DNA of 63,055 bases, from assembly GCF_029892785.1 (NCBI RefSeq), contig NZ_JARXXA010000022.1, positions 1 through 63,055 of the forward strand. The letters run 5' to 3'. Of the stretch, positions 7,296 through 16,349 are shown one piece after another; within the stretch, counting starts at the first letter, position 1, and each line of letters starts with the position of its first letter. A program made the position numbers and the translations under genes. The notes beneath the pieces are model-generated. The model did not search any database, was not told the DNA's origin, and worked only from the letters and a program-made list of their open reading frames with translations. The stretch comes from Parabacteroides sp. PH5-46 (GTDB lineage Bacteria > Bacteroidota > Bacteroidia > Bacteroidales > Tannerellaceae).

Positions 7296-9356
7296 ATGAA
7301 GCGAATTATATATATAACTTGCCTGCTGTTGACAGTCATCTTTGCTTCCCATGCCCAGAAAGAGACCCACAACTGGTATTGGGGGATTGGAGCAGGCTTG
7401 ACTTGGAATTCGACACGAAGTTTTAACGCTACAGCTGCTATACCCGGAGTGGCAGACTCTACACTAGTTGGACTTCCTGCACTTTTATCCGGAGGTCAAA
7501 TGAATCAATTGGAAGGTTGCTTTTCTCTGTCTGATTCGGAAGGAAATCTACTAATGTATTCCGATGGTGTGACACTATGGAATAAGAATCATGGAATAAT
7601 GGCTGATGATTTAAAAGGTCATCTGTCATCACCCCAATCGGGTATTATTTTTCCTTATCCGGGACACCCCAATCAGTATGTAGTTGCTTCTATAGGAGCT
7701 CAACCTAATGTAGATCAACTAATACCAATAGTTGCTTACTCAATTGTAGATATGAATCTGAATAGCGGATTAGGGAGCGTAGTTGAAAAAAACATTCAAT
7801 TATTGAATGGAGACCCGGGAGTGAACGTGCATGGCATGAAAATGAGTTTGTCTGAAAGTATAACAGCGATACCGCATGCAAATAAACAAGATTATTGGGT
7901 TATAGTGCCTGGAAGTGGAAAGATGAATGCCTGGTTAGTCACAGCGGATAGTGTACACAAATCAACACCTATAATTAGCACAATTGGACCATCACTTACT
8001 TATAATGGTGCAAAAGGATACATAAAGATGACTCCAGACGGTAAACATTTTGCTTGGGGAACTTGGGTAAGTGGTAATTCTTTACTGTTTGGTGATTTTG
8101 ATAATAATACCGGAATATTCAGTAATAAACATCTCTATAATAGTGCTAATTTCGCACCCTATGGTGTAGAATTTTCCCCGTCCGGAAAATATTTATATGT
8201 AATGAATATTGAGATGGGGAGCAAGAAACTACATGTGATTGACATGGAGGCCACTTTGGCTATTCCAGAATCTTATGGCCAATTCATGTACCCTCCTCAA
8301 AAGGTTTATGATTTAGATTTGCACGGAGGACTTCAATTAGGAGCTGATGGTAGAATTTATTGCTCATACTTAGCATCTCCGGGAGGGGATGAATCTGCAC
8401 GAACCCGGGATCTTCATGTGATTGATAATCCTGAAGAATTTGATAATCTGAGAATTTACAAGTTGGAGAATTTTCTTTCGGAAGGGATGCAGTCGGGAAT
8501 GGGATTGCCTTCATTTTGCGCCAGCTGGTTTTCAGTATCCATACAAGGGCCTAAATCATTCTGTGCAAATACTTCACAGACATTTGAATTAACTGTTAAA
8601 GGGAATTACGGGCTGAGTTATACAACATGGGATTTCGGAGACGGAAGCACTCTTATAACAGATAACACAAATACCACAGGTACGCAAACACAACCTCATA
8701 CCTATGCAACTGCAGGAACCTATACAATTACTGTAAAATCGTTCCAGGCTAACGACACAGAAGTAGCGGACAAACGACAAACCTTAGAGGTAACCGTACT
8801 CTCTGCCCCAACTATATTATCCGTCGCTACTTCCGGTGCTTGTGAAACTCCAACTCTGACGGCCTCTTCGAAAGATAACAAAGCTACCTTCAAGTGGTAT
8901 AGTACATCAACAGGTACAACTGCGGTTCATACGGGGAGTACCTATTCGCCGACCTTTAGTGGGTCAGCATCTTATTGGGTAGAAGCTGTCAACGAAGCAG
9001 GCTGCGAATCTTCGCGTGTAAAAGTAGATGTGGGTAATTGTGGATCACTTACAACCTCTTTGACAGGTTCAACCGATCTGATCATCAACAAAGAAGGATC
9101 GTATACAGTAACCATCGACGACACGACCGGAGAAGTAAATTCCAGCAAGTGGGATTTCGGTGATGGCAGTGCTTTGGTGGATGGAACAAGTAGCAGTCAC
9201 TCCAAAAATCATACCTATCCCAAACGGGGTAACTATGTTGTTACAGTATCGTTCTACGATGCCGAGGGTAATAAGATAGGTGAGGAGACACTGCGGGTGA
9301 AGGTAGGAAGCGGTATGCTGCCCGTAAACCATAACATATCCGTAATGGGATATTAA
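7296..9356 (+). CDS. Beta-propeller-like protein with two PKD domains and Ig-like domain
   Basis: A 686-aa exported protein, the largest of three paralogues. Signal peptide ends near ASHAQ. The propeller-like head shows GIGAGLTWNS, EGCFSLSDSEGNLL, YSDGVTLWNKNHGIM, QSGIIFPYPG, QDYWVIVPG and FSPSGKYLY. Next come a PKD domain (TWDFGDGS, TYTITVKSF), an Ig-like segment (CETPTLTASS, STYSPTFSGSASYWVEA) and a second PKD domain (SKWDFGDGSALV, NYVVTVSFYDAEG). The tail GMLPVNHNISVMGY matches the PVNP-type ends of the paralogues. The additional Ig and PKD units suggest lengthening by domain gain. It is separated from the AraC gene by only 14 bp. Confidence 0.78.
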   Translation: MKRIIYITCLLLTVIFASHAQKETHNWYWGIGAGLTWNSTRSFNATAAIPGVADSTLVGLPALLSGGQMNQLEGCFSLSDSEGNLLMYSDGVTLWNKNHGIMADDLKGHLSSPQSGIIFPYPGHPNQYVVASIGAQPNVDQLIPIVAYSIVDMNLNSGLGSVVEKNIQLLNGDPGVNVHGMKMSLSESITAIPHANKQDYWVIVPGSGKMNAWLVTADSVHKSTPIISTIGPSLTYNGAKGYIKMTPDGKHFAWGTWVSGNSLLFGDFDNNTGIFSNKHLYNSANFAPYGVEFSPSGKYLYVMNIEMGSKKLHVIDMEATLAIPESYGQFMYPPQKVYDLDLHGGLQLGADGRIYCSYLASPGGDESARTRDLHVIDNPEEFDNLRIYKLENFLSEGMQSGMGLPSFCASWFSVSIQGPKSFCANTSQTFELTVKGNYGLSYTTWDFGDGSTLITDNTNTTGTQTQPHTYATAGTYTITVKSFQANDTEVADKRQTLEVTVLSAPTILSVATSGACETPTLTASSKDNKATFKWYSTSTGTTAVHTGSTYSPTFSGSASYWVEAVNEAGCESSRVKVDVGNCGSLTTSLTGSTDLIINKEGSYTVTIDDTTGEVNSSKWDFGDGSALVDGTSSSHSKNHTYPKRGNYVVTVSFYDAEGNKIGEETLRVKVGSGMLPVNHNISVMGY

Positions 9357-9370
9357 AAGAGAAATATAGA

Positions 9371-10234
9371 ATGAATGTAATGCAGCCTGCTACATCAGTT
9401 TGTCATAAAACAAATAAAAACCTTTTTCTAAAGGCGGAAGGCTTCAGGTTACTAAACCTGAAAGCCGATGCCTTGTATGCTCCCGCCGGACGGGAATATA
9501 ACCACCTATTATTGCTTATGGAAGGAAGCCTACAGGTGAGCTGTAACCAGTTTGTACAGCAGATAATACAGGCTAATGAATGTATATTGATACCCCTGGG
9601 GGCAAATGTAAAATGCAAAGCATTGTCGGAATGTAAGCTGGTGTGCTTCTCTTTTTACAGCCTTCCGGCAGACTATAATGGTCCCTATATGGCAGATTTG
9701 CACCATGCTGCCAGCGAGATGGAATATACCTTAAAACCCATCCCTCTGCGCGAGCCAATGCAGAAATTCCTGACATTGCTATTGGGATACTTTAACGCAG
9801 GAATAGACAATTTAGACTTGCAAAGGGTGAAGTATCAGGAGTTTTTCCTCTTGCTACAAGCCTTTTACAGCATACAGGAAGTGGCTGCTCTACTCTATCC
9901 GCTGGTAGGTAGCGACCCCACTTTTCGTCTGGAAGTATTGCGCTACTACCGGAAAGTAAACAAGGCTGAAGACCTTGCCGCCTTGCTGGAAATGGAGAGC
10001 CGCGCCTTCAGCCGCCGGATCAAGGAAGAGTTCGGACTCTCTCCTTACCAATGGCTACTCAAACAGAAAGCCGGACATATCTACTTCAGCCTGAAAGAAG
10101 AAAAAGAGAAGCCCCTGGAAACGATCTGGCTGGAACACGGTTTCCACTATGCCGGACACTTCAGCCGCTTCTGCAAAGAACAGTTCGGGGTTTCCCCGCT
10201 AAAAATACGAAATGCCTCACGCCGCAAAGCGTGA
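9371..10234 (+). CDS. AraC-family regulator ending the left fimbrial operon
   Basis: A 287-aa protein. The N-terminal half looks like a cupin-type sensor (YNHLLLLMEGSLQVSCN, ECILIPLGANVKCKA). The C-terminal 100 residues form two helix-turn-helix units typical of AraC proteins (FSRRIKEEFGLSPYQWLLKQKA, FHYAGHFSRFCKEQFGVSP). It is closely related in length and layout to the regulator at 29702-30550, which likewise ends the right-hand module. It follows the propeller gene by 14 bp and is followed by a hairpin/terminator element conserved after the other copy. It probably controls fimbrial genes, possibly including its own operon. Confidence 0.88.
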   Translation: MNVMQPATSVCHKTNKNLFLKAEGFRLLNLKADALYAPAGREYNHLLLLMEGSLQVSCNQFVQQIIQANECILIPLGANVKCKALSECKLVCFSFYSLPADYNGPYMADLHHAASEMEYTLKPIPLREPMQKFLTLLLGYFNAGIDNLDLQRVKYQEFFLLLQAFYSIQEVAALLYPLVGSDPTFRLEVLRYYRKVNKAEDLAALLEMESRAFSRRIKEEFGLSPYQWLLKQKAGHIYFSLKEEKEKPLETIWLEHGFHYAGHFSRFCKEQFGVSPLKIRNASRRKA

Positions 10235-10240
10235 AAGAAG

Positions 10241-10331
10241 ATATCTTATCTTTCTTAAGTTAACGCCAAGTTAATTTAAGGTTAGTCTATGGAGAAGGGA
10301 CGCCTGTGAAGGTATCCCTCTCATTTTTTTT
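10241..10331 (+). terminator. Tandem hairpin and terminator, copy 1
   Basis: CTTAAGTTA (10254-10262) pairs with TAATTTAAG (10272-10280). A second hairpin follows: GAGA-A-GGGA (10292-10300) with TCCCTCTC (10315-10322), containing CCT/AGG around a GTGA loop, and then eight T residues. The same segment occurs on the other strand after the second AraC gene (29602-29684) with few changes. The second hairpin is a convincing intrinsic terminator. The role of the first is unknown. Confidence 0.8.
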
Positions 10332-10382
10332 GTAAAGAGATAAAATATCATTCATACGTGCATTATTTACGCTTCTTGTAGT

Positions 10383-10390
10383 TATCTTTG
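10383..10390 (+). promoter_or_regulatory. -7 box (TATCTTTG) for branching enzyme gene
   Basis: TATCTTTG matches the Bacteroidetes -7 consensus TAnnTTTG. No clear -33 element stands out. Its distance favours translation from the ATG at 10417. Confidence 0.5.
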
Positions 10391-10416
10391 CAGCAAACCA
10401 ATTCATGCTGACAATT

Positions 10417-12423
10417 ATGCAATCACTCCATTTAATTAAAAATGATCCCTGGTTATCTCCTTATGCAGCAGCGATTAACGGACGGCATCAATACTACCTT
10501 GAACGGAAAAAGTGCCTGACAAATAACGGTAAGCAAACGATAAAGGATTTTGCTTCCGGGCATCTCTACTTCGGATTGCATAAAACACCCTCCGGATGGG
10601 TTTTCCGCGAATGGGCACCCAATGCCACAGCTATTTACCTGATAGGTGACTTCAATGGCTGGCAAAAGGATGAACGATATCGCCTGACGCGACTGGAACA
10701 TGGCAACTGGGAAATCACTCTGGGCGAGGAAATGCTCCGCCACGGAGACTTATTCAAACTGCTGATGGAATGGGACGGCGGATGTGGAGAACGCATCCCG
10801 GCCTGGATACGCCGGGTAGTACAGGATGAACACACGAAAGTATTCAGCGCACAGGTATGGAACCCTGAGCATACTTATACCTTTAAACATACGGATTTCA
10901 AACCGGACACCTCTCCCCTACTCATTTACGAATGCCATATCGGCATGAGCACAAATGAGGAGAAAGTAGGATCGTACAGCGAGTTTCGCACAAACATACT
11001 GCCCCGGATACAGAAAGACGGCTATAATGCCATACAGATCATGGCTATACAAGAGCATCCTTATTACGGATCGTTTGGCTACCATGTGAGTAGTTTCTTT
11101 GCCGCCTCTTCCCGCTTCGGCACGCCCGAAGAACTGAAAGAGCTGATAGACGAAGCCCACTCGATGGGTATTGCCGTGATAATGGATATCGTCCACAGCC
11201 ATGCTGTTAAAAACGAAATAGAAGGCTTGGGGCGCTTCGACGGTTCGTATAATCAGTATTTTTACTCCGGTTCGAGACGCGAACATCCGGCATGGGACTC
11301 TCTGTGTTTCGACTATGGAAAGGACGAGGTGCTACATTTCCTGTTGTCTAACTGCAAATTCTGGCTTGAGGAGTATCAGTTTGACGGATTCCGCTTCGAC
11401 GGGGTTACCTCCATGCTGTACTATAGCCACGGACTGGGTGAAGCCTTTTCCAACTACGGGGATTACTACAACGGCCATCAGGATGGCGATGCCATTATGT
11501 ATCTTACACTAGCCAACCAACTGATACATGAGGCAAAGCCACACGCCATTACCATTGCCGAAGAAGTAAGCGGTATGCCCGGCCTGGCCGCTAAAATAAG
11601 CGACGGAGGCTATGGCTTCGATTACCGTATGGCAATGAATATTCCCGATTACTGGATCAAGACTATAAAGGAAAAGAAAGACGAAGACTGGCACCCTTCG
11701 TCCATTTGGTGGGAAACAACCAACCGCCGCGCCGACGAAAAGACAATCAGCTATGCCGAAAGTCACGACCAAGCGCTGGTAGGAGACAAAACCATTATCT
11801 TCCGCCTGATTGATGCCGATATGTACTGGCACATGTCTGCCAACGACCATAACTTTGCAGTAGAGCGCGGAATGGCTTTGCACAAAATGATCCGGCTGGT
11901 TACGGCAGCTACCATCAATGGCGGCTACCTCAACTTTATGGGCAACGAATTCGGACATCCCGAATGGGTGGACTTCCCACGTGAAGGGAACGGATGGTCG
12001 CATAAATATGCCCGCCGCCAATGGGATCTGGTAGACAACCCGGATCTGAAGTATCATTTTCTGGGAGACTTCGACCGCGAAATGATTGAAATTATCAAGA
12101 GTGTAAAAGACTTCCAGTCTACCCCCATCCTTAAAATATGGGACAGCGATGGCGACCAGACATTAGCCTTTATGCGTGAGGATTTAGTATTTGTGTTCAA
12201 CTTCAGCCCCAACCGTTCTTACACGGATTACGGCTTCCTTACCCCTAAAGGCGAATACGAGGTGGTATTGAATACAGACGATCTTCGCTTCGGAGGATTC
12301 GGTTTAGCGGATGATAATATCCAACATTTTACTAACTTTGACCCCTTGTATAAAAAAGAGGGAAAAGAGTGGCTGAAACTATACATCCCTGCCCGCAGCG
12401 CAGTAGTATTAAGAAAGAAATAA
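10417..12423 (+). CDS. glgB: 1,4-alpha-glucan branching enzyme (GH13)
   Basis: Forms alpha-1,6 branches in glycogen. A CBM48 domain (WVFREWAPNATAIYLIGDFN) precedes a GH13 barrel. Counting from the upstream ATG at 10405, the nucleophile is D332 (FRFDGVTS), the acid/base is E386 (IAEEVSGMP), and the third acid is the Asp in SYAESHDQALVGD. The layout resembles the eukaryote-like branching enzymes common in Bacteroidales rather than the E. coli form. The ATG at 10417 is chosen because the protein then begins MQSLHLIKNDPW, as I expect for relatives, and it leaves a usable leader after the -7 box. The mannose-6-phosphate isomerase gene follows by 4 bp, suggesting co-transcription. Confidence 0.92.
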   Translation: MQSLHLIKNDPWLSPYAAAINGRHQYYLERKKCLTNNGKQTIKDFASGHLYFGLHKTPSGWVFREWAPNATAIYLIGDFNGWQKDERYRLTRLEHGNWEITLGEEMLRHGDLFKLLMEWDGGCGERIPAWIRRVVQDEHTKVFSAQVWNPEHTYTFKHTDFKPDTSPLLIYECHIGMSTNEEKVGSYSEFRTNILPRIQKDGYNAIQIMAIQEHPYYGSFGYHVSSFFAASSRFGTPEELKELIDEAHSMGIAVIMDIVHSHAVKNEIEGLGRFDGSYNQYFYSGSRREHPAWDSLCFDYGKDEVLHFLLSNCKFWLEEYQFDGFRFDGVTSMLYYSHGLGEAFSNYGDYYNGHQDGDAIMYLTLANQLIHEAKPHAITIAEEVSGMPGLAAKISDGGYGFDYRMAMNIPDYWIKTIKEKKDEDWHPSSIWWETTNRRADEKTISYAESHDQALVGDKTIIFRLIDADMYWHMSANDHNFAVERGMALHKMIRLVTAATINGGYLNFMGNEFGHPEWVDFPREGNGWSHKYARRQWDLVDNPDLKYHFLGDFDREMIEIIKSVKDFQSTPILKIWDSDGDQTLAFMREDLVFVFNFSPNRSYTDYGFLTPKGEYEVVLNTDDLRFGGFGLADDNIQHFTNFDPLYKKEGKEWLKLYIPARSAVVLRKK

Positions 12424-12427
12424 AACT

Positions 12428-13393
12428 ATGTACACATTTAGACCAATATTAAAGAAGATAATCTGGGGTGGATCTGATATCTGCCCCTTTAAGGGAATTA
12501 CGCCTCTACAAGACGGTATAGGCGAGAGTTGGGAGCTATCGCACGTAGAAGACAATTATTCGGTAGTGGATAATGGCCCGCTGGCTGGCAAAAGCCTGGA
12601 CGAGCTAATCAATATGTTCGGGAAACAGTTGGTGGGTGGAAAAGTAATGGAGCAGTTTGGACATACATTCCCCTTGCTGATTAAGTTTATTGATGCTAAG
12701 GACAACCTGTCTATCCAGGTACACCCCGATGATGAGCTGGCCAAGAAGCGCCACAACTCTTTCGGAAAGACGGAAATGTGGTATGTGATCAATGCTTCTG
12801 AAGGAGCTACCCTTTATTCCGGCTTTTCCCAACCGATCCAGGCCGACGAATATGTGAAGCGCGTAGAAGACAACAGCATTATGGAAGTAATGCAGCGCTA
12901 CGAAGTACAGCCGGGTGATGTCTTTTTCCTTCCCGCCGGACGGGTACATGCCATCGGCGCGGGTTGCTTTATTGCCGAAATCCAGCAGACAAGCAACATT
13001 ACCTATCGTATTTACGACTATAACCGGAAAGACGCCAACGGCAATGGTCGCGAGCTACATACCGAACTGGCAAAAGACGCGATAGATTATACGTATCATG
13101 CTGATTACCGAACGTCTTACGAAACACGCAAAGATGCCCCCGTGCCTTTGGTGGACTGTAAATATTTTACCACCAATTTGCTGGACCTCGATACCGAAAT
13201 CGTACGGGATTTTTCTTCGTTAGATTCATTTGTAGTCTATATCTGTATGGCCGGAAAAGCCATGCTGCGTGATAACAAAGGAGAAGCTCTAGAGGTACAT
13301 CAGGGACAAACGGTATTAATTCCTGCCGACACAAAGACTGTAACGATTAATCCTTCACCGGATGCCAAATTTATGGAGACATATATTGGATAA
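12428..13393 (+). CDS. manA: Mannose-6-phosphate isomerase, class I
   Basis: Interconverts mannose-6-phosphate and fructose-6-phosphate in the cytoplasm. The 321-aa cupin protein shows the zinc-site motifs QVHPDDELA, GKTEMWYV and PAGRVHAIG, and the EIQQTSNITYRIYDY segment typical of class I enzymes. The length fits the short bacterial form. It is coupled to the branching enzyme gene, giving a small sugar-phosphate/glycogen operon. Confidence 0.92.
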   Translation: MYTFRPILKKIIWGGSDICPFKGITPLQDGIGESWELSHVEDNYSVVDNGPLAGKSLDELINMFGKQLVGGKVMEQFGHTFPLLIKFIDAKDNLSIQVHPDDELAKKRHNSFGKTEMWYVINASEGATLYSGFSQPIQADEYVKRVEDNSIMEVMQRYEVQPGDVFFLPAGRVHAIGAGCFIAEIQQTSNITYRIYDYNRKDANGNGRELHTELAKDAIDYTYHADYRTSYETRKDAPVPLVDCKYFTTNLLDLDTEIVRDFSSLDSFVVYICMAGKAMLRDNKGEALEVHQGQTVLIPADTKTVTINPSPDAKFMETYIG

Positions 13394-13400
13394 TTTTTTG

Positions 13401-13408
13401 TACTTTTG
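13401..13408 (+). promoter_or_regulatory. -7 box (TACTTTTG) upstream of PHP gene
   Basis: TACTTTTG fits TAnnTTTG and lies 44 bp before the start of the PHP-domain gene, just after the manA stop. It suggests a separate promoter for the next two genes. Confidence 0.5.
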
Positions 13409-13452
13409 AAAGCAAAAGAAGAGACTGCCTTATAATACAAAAAGAGAATATC

Positions 13453-14517
13453 ATGAAAAAGATCGCCTTGTTAATGCTATGCTTTGGATTTCTATCGGCT
13501 CATGCTCAGTTAAGGAATAATGACGTGTATGAAGAAACAGAGATGAATCACTCTATCGTCAGAGACATCATCCGTATTCCAGATATTGGGGGATATCAGA
13601 CGCTCAAATGCGACTTTCATACGCATACCGTATTCTCAGACGGCAAGGTATGGCCGGATGTTCGTGTGAATGAAGCCTGGCGGGGAGGACTGGATGCCAT
13701 TGCCATTACAGACCATATTGAATACCGCCCCCACAAGGATATCGTGAAAGGCGACCTGAATGAATCATTCAAGATTGCCCGGAAACGAGGGGATGAGATC
13801 GGTTTTATCGTCATACAGGGAACGGAGATTACCCGCTCCAAACCATTAGGGCACCTTAACGGACTATTCATTTCGGATGCTAATCCGATGGATGTTGAAG
13901 ACCCACTGGAGGCAATTGATATAGCCATCAAACAAGGAGGCTTTGTGATGTGGAACCATCCGGGCTGGCCCGATGATAAATCAACCCTCTACCCTGTTCA
14001 TGAGCAACTGATTAAAGAAAAGAAAATCCACGGGATAGAAGTCTTCAATTACATGGAGTATTACCCTGTTGCCTTTGATTGGTGCAAAGAGACAAACCTG
14101 GCTTTCATGGGAAATACGGATATCCATGAGTTGATATCCGAGGATTATGGAAGTCATAAGCTGTCCAGGCCGCTTACATTGGTTTTTGCTACGGAATATT
14201 CTGAAAAAGGAATCAAGGAAGCCCTGTTTGCCGGACGTTCCGCCGCTTATTTTAACGGACAACTGGCCGGAAAAGCCGAACATCTGACGGCTCTGTTCAA
14301 AGCCTCTCTGGTGTGGAAAGTCAAACACGCAGACATGGGGGCCTATGAAGTATCCAATATGTCGGATATTACCTATAGATTTACATGCAATAACAAATTA
14401 TACATCCTCCCGGCCGGAAAAGCGGTAGGACTCGTGTTGCCTAAAGAAGGAAAGATTACCATATTAAACTGTTATACAGGAATGAACGAACACCTGGAGA
14501 TTGATTTACCGCTATAA
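13453..14517 (+). CDS. Exported PHP-domain phosphoesterase (Sb-PDE-like)
   Basis: A 354-aa protein with an N-terminal signal peptide ending near SAHAQ, so likely periplasmic. PHP metal-site motifs are CDFHTHTVFSDG, AITDHIEYRP, QGTEITRS, WNHPGWPDD and GNTDIHE. It resembles the Sb-PDE phosphodiesterase group found next to polysaccharide genes in Bacteroidetes. That assignment is by memory of the family, and the substrate is not deducible. The last 80 residues form a small C-terminal beta domain. It is followed by a surface protein gene after 12 bp. Confidence 0.78.
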   Translation: MKKIALLMLCFGFLSAHAQLRNNDVYEETEMNHSIVRDIIRIPDIGGYQTLKCDFHTHTVFSDGKVWPDVRVNEAWRGGLDAIAITDHIEYRPHKDIVKGDLNESFKIARKRGDEIGFIVIQGTEITRSKPLGHLNGLFISDANPMDVEDPLEAIDIAIKQGGFVMWNHPGWPDDKSTLYPVHEQLIKEKKIHGIEVFNYMEYYPVAFDWCKETNLAFMGNTDIHELISEDYGSHKLSRPLTLVFATEYSEKGIKEALFAGRSAAYFNGQLAGKAEHLTALFKASLVWKVKHADMGAYEVSNMSDITYRFTCNNKLYILPAGKAVGLVLPKEGKITILNCYTGMNEHLEIDLPL

Positions 14518-14529
14518 AGTTGCTTATAC

Positions 14530-16323
14530 ATGATGAAAAAGTGTTTTACCGTTTTATTGCTTTTACTATTTTTTGCCGGTCATACCCTTGCTCAAAAGGG
14601 GGATTGGTATAACGATGAAGGAGAACATACCTATAAAGGAAGCGGAACAAAAGAAAACCCCTTCCTGATATCGTCTGTTTCCGGTTTAACCTTTCTGGCC
14701 GACCAGGTAAATATGACACCCGGAAATCCTTATCACGGAGTTTATTTTAAACTGACAGAAGACCTTGATTTGGGAGCGCATTACTGGATTTCGATTGGCT
14801 GCGATGCGGCCCACCCGTTTCAGGGTAGTTTCGACGGAAACGGAAAAGTAATACGAAACCTGTATATAAACAATTCCAATTCGGAAGGCTATCCTGCCTC
14901 CGGCTTGTTTGGCTACCTGGGCAATGGCGCCCGGATTGAAAACCTCACCATCGAAGGAGGTAAAATCACCGGGGATGCCAGTCAGTCTATTTCGTACACG
15001 GGAAGCCTGGCGGGTTATATGTTCTGTAATGCCGTTAACGGAGAAGATTCCATCATTATACGAAATTGTCACAATAAAAACGTCACAATCATCGGCGGGG
15101 AAACCGAACATTCCAACACCGGTGGACTTATTGGTGAAGGATATGCTTTCTGCGACGGTGACGGTTCAGTTTATATCCTGATCGACAAATGCTCAAATAA
15201 TGCCGAGATATCTGCCGGTACTTCCAACCTATCATATACCGGGGGGATTATCGGCAAAGGACGTGGGCATGGCTACTGTGACGGTACAGTGTCTTCCGCT
15301 GCTTCCTTTGTTATCACTTCATGTGTTAACAACGGATCTATCAGTGGCGGAAACACCCGGGGTGAGGAAGCTGTTTGTGCTACCGGAGGGGTGTTCGGAT
15401 ATGGAAATGCTTCGGGAGACGGCTATGGCTATAGCGACGGATCCGGCGTATTCACCGCTCATTTATGCGTAAACAACGGATTCGTTAAAGGTGGAAATGC
15501 GATCAGTGATAACGCTCTTTCATTTACCGGAGGGATATTTGGGTATGGAGATGGATATGGATATGGCGACAAATCAAGCATCAGCGATAATATTAACGAC
15601 GGAAACGGATACGGCTCCGGGAAATTCATCATAACCTCCAGCTGTAACCGGGGTATGATAGCCGGAGGAAAGAACAGCGGGAAGAACAGCACGATAGCAA
15701 CCGGAGGGGTCTTTGGTTTTGCATCCGGTTCTGCATCCGGAGACGAACAGGGAAAAGGCTACGGATATGGTTCTTTCAGCATGAGAAACTGTTATCATGC
15801 AGGAGATATCACTGCCGATAGTGGTTGCCTGGGAGGAATGGGAGGCTGGATAAGCACAAACGGAAATGGTCCCAACCACACCGTATCAGCCATCATACAA
15901 GACTGTTATGCAGCCGGAACTATCAACAAGAATGAACAACCTTCTGTTGCCATTACCGGAGGAATTGTAGGCCGGATCCATAAAGTGGACGAAGCAAAGA
16001 CAAGCCCTGTGGTAGACCATTGCCTGGCTGTCCTTTCCTATATGGCAGGAGACCCACCTACAACCTATCGTATTGTAGGACAACTGATGCACGCAGAGAC
16101 AAGCTCGCGCGTTTTATCAGGGAATTATGCTTATATACCTGAAGGTAATTGGGTAGATATTAATTCGATCCGCAACGGTAGCGAATGGGGTAGCTTTATG
16201 GATCTTCCCCCTATGGATTCGTGGAACAAAGCTGAAAATGCCTGGCAATTTCCCCGTTCTAATAATGTAATGCCTCGACTGAGAGGTATCCCGGGGCAAA
16301 CAAATGTGGCAGTTCCCCAATAA
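14530..16323 (+). CDS. Glycine/tyrosine-rich GLUG-like repeat surface protein
   Basis: A 597-aa exported protein (signal peptide ending near TLAQ). It opens with a module seen in many Bacteroidetes beta-helix proteins (GTKENPFLISSVSGLTFLADQVN, FQGSFDGNGKVIRNLYI). About seven imperfect repeats follow, each with a turn like TGG(I/V)(I/F)GxG and a CxNNG(x)I segment. Several repeats carry an insert rich in Gly, Tyr and Asp (GDGYGYSDGSG, GYGDGYGYGDKSS, GKGYGYGSFS). No C-terminal sorting domain is obvious. It probably forms a right-handed beta-helix on the cell surface. It is probably co-transcribed with the PHP gene. Function unknown. Confidence 0.72.
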   Translation: MMKKCFTVLLLLLFFAGHTLAQKGDWYNDEGEHTYKGSGTKENPFLISSVSGLTFLADQVNMTPGNPYHGVYFKLTEDLDLGAHYWISIGCDAAHPFQGSFDGNGKVIRNLYINNSNSEGYPASGLFGYLGNGARIENLTIEGGKITGDASQSISYTGSLAGYMFCNAVNGEDSIIIRNCHNKNVTIIGGETEHSNTGGLIGEGYAFCDGDGSVYILIDKCSNNAEISAGTSNLSYTGGIIGKGRGHGYCDGTVSSAASFVITSCVNNGSISGGNTRGEEAVCATGGVFGYGNASGDGYGYSDGSGVFTAHLCVNNGFVKGGNAISDNALSFTGGIFGYGDGYGYGDKSSISDNINDGNGYGSGKFIITSSCNRGMIAGGKNSGKNSTIATGGVFGFASGSASGDEQGKGYGYGSFSMRNCYHAGDITADSGCLGGMGGWISTNGNGPNHTVSAIIQDCYAAGTINKNEQPSVAITGGIVGRIHKVDEAKTSPVVDHCLAVLSYMAGDPPTTYRIVGQLMHAETSSRVLSGNYAYIPEGNWVDINSIRNGSEWGSFMDLPPMDSWNKAENAWQFPRSNNVMPRLRGIPGQTNVAVPQ

Positions 16324-16327
16324 AAAA

Positions 16328-16345
16328 GGCATCCTTCGGGATGCC
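16328..16345 (-). terminator. Intrinsic terminator for lipoprotein gene
   Basis: GGCATCC (16328-16334) pairs with GGATGCC (16339-16345) around TTCG. The A-run at 16322-16327 becomes a T-run on the minus strand, just after the stop of the lipoprotein gene at 16350. It may also stop the opposing transcript. Confidence 0.85.
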
Positions 16346-16349
16346 CTTA

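Noticed and set aside
11509-12057. Minus-strand 182-aa frame inside the branching enzyme gene
   Set aside because: It lies wholly in a conserved GH13 coding region and shows no family motif; it is a shadow frame.
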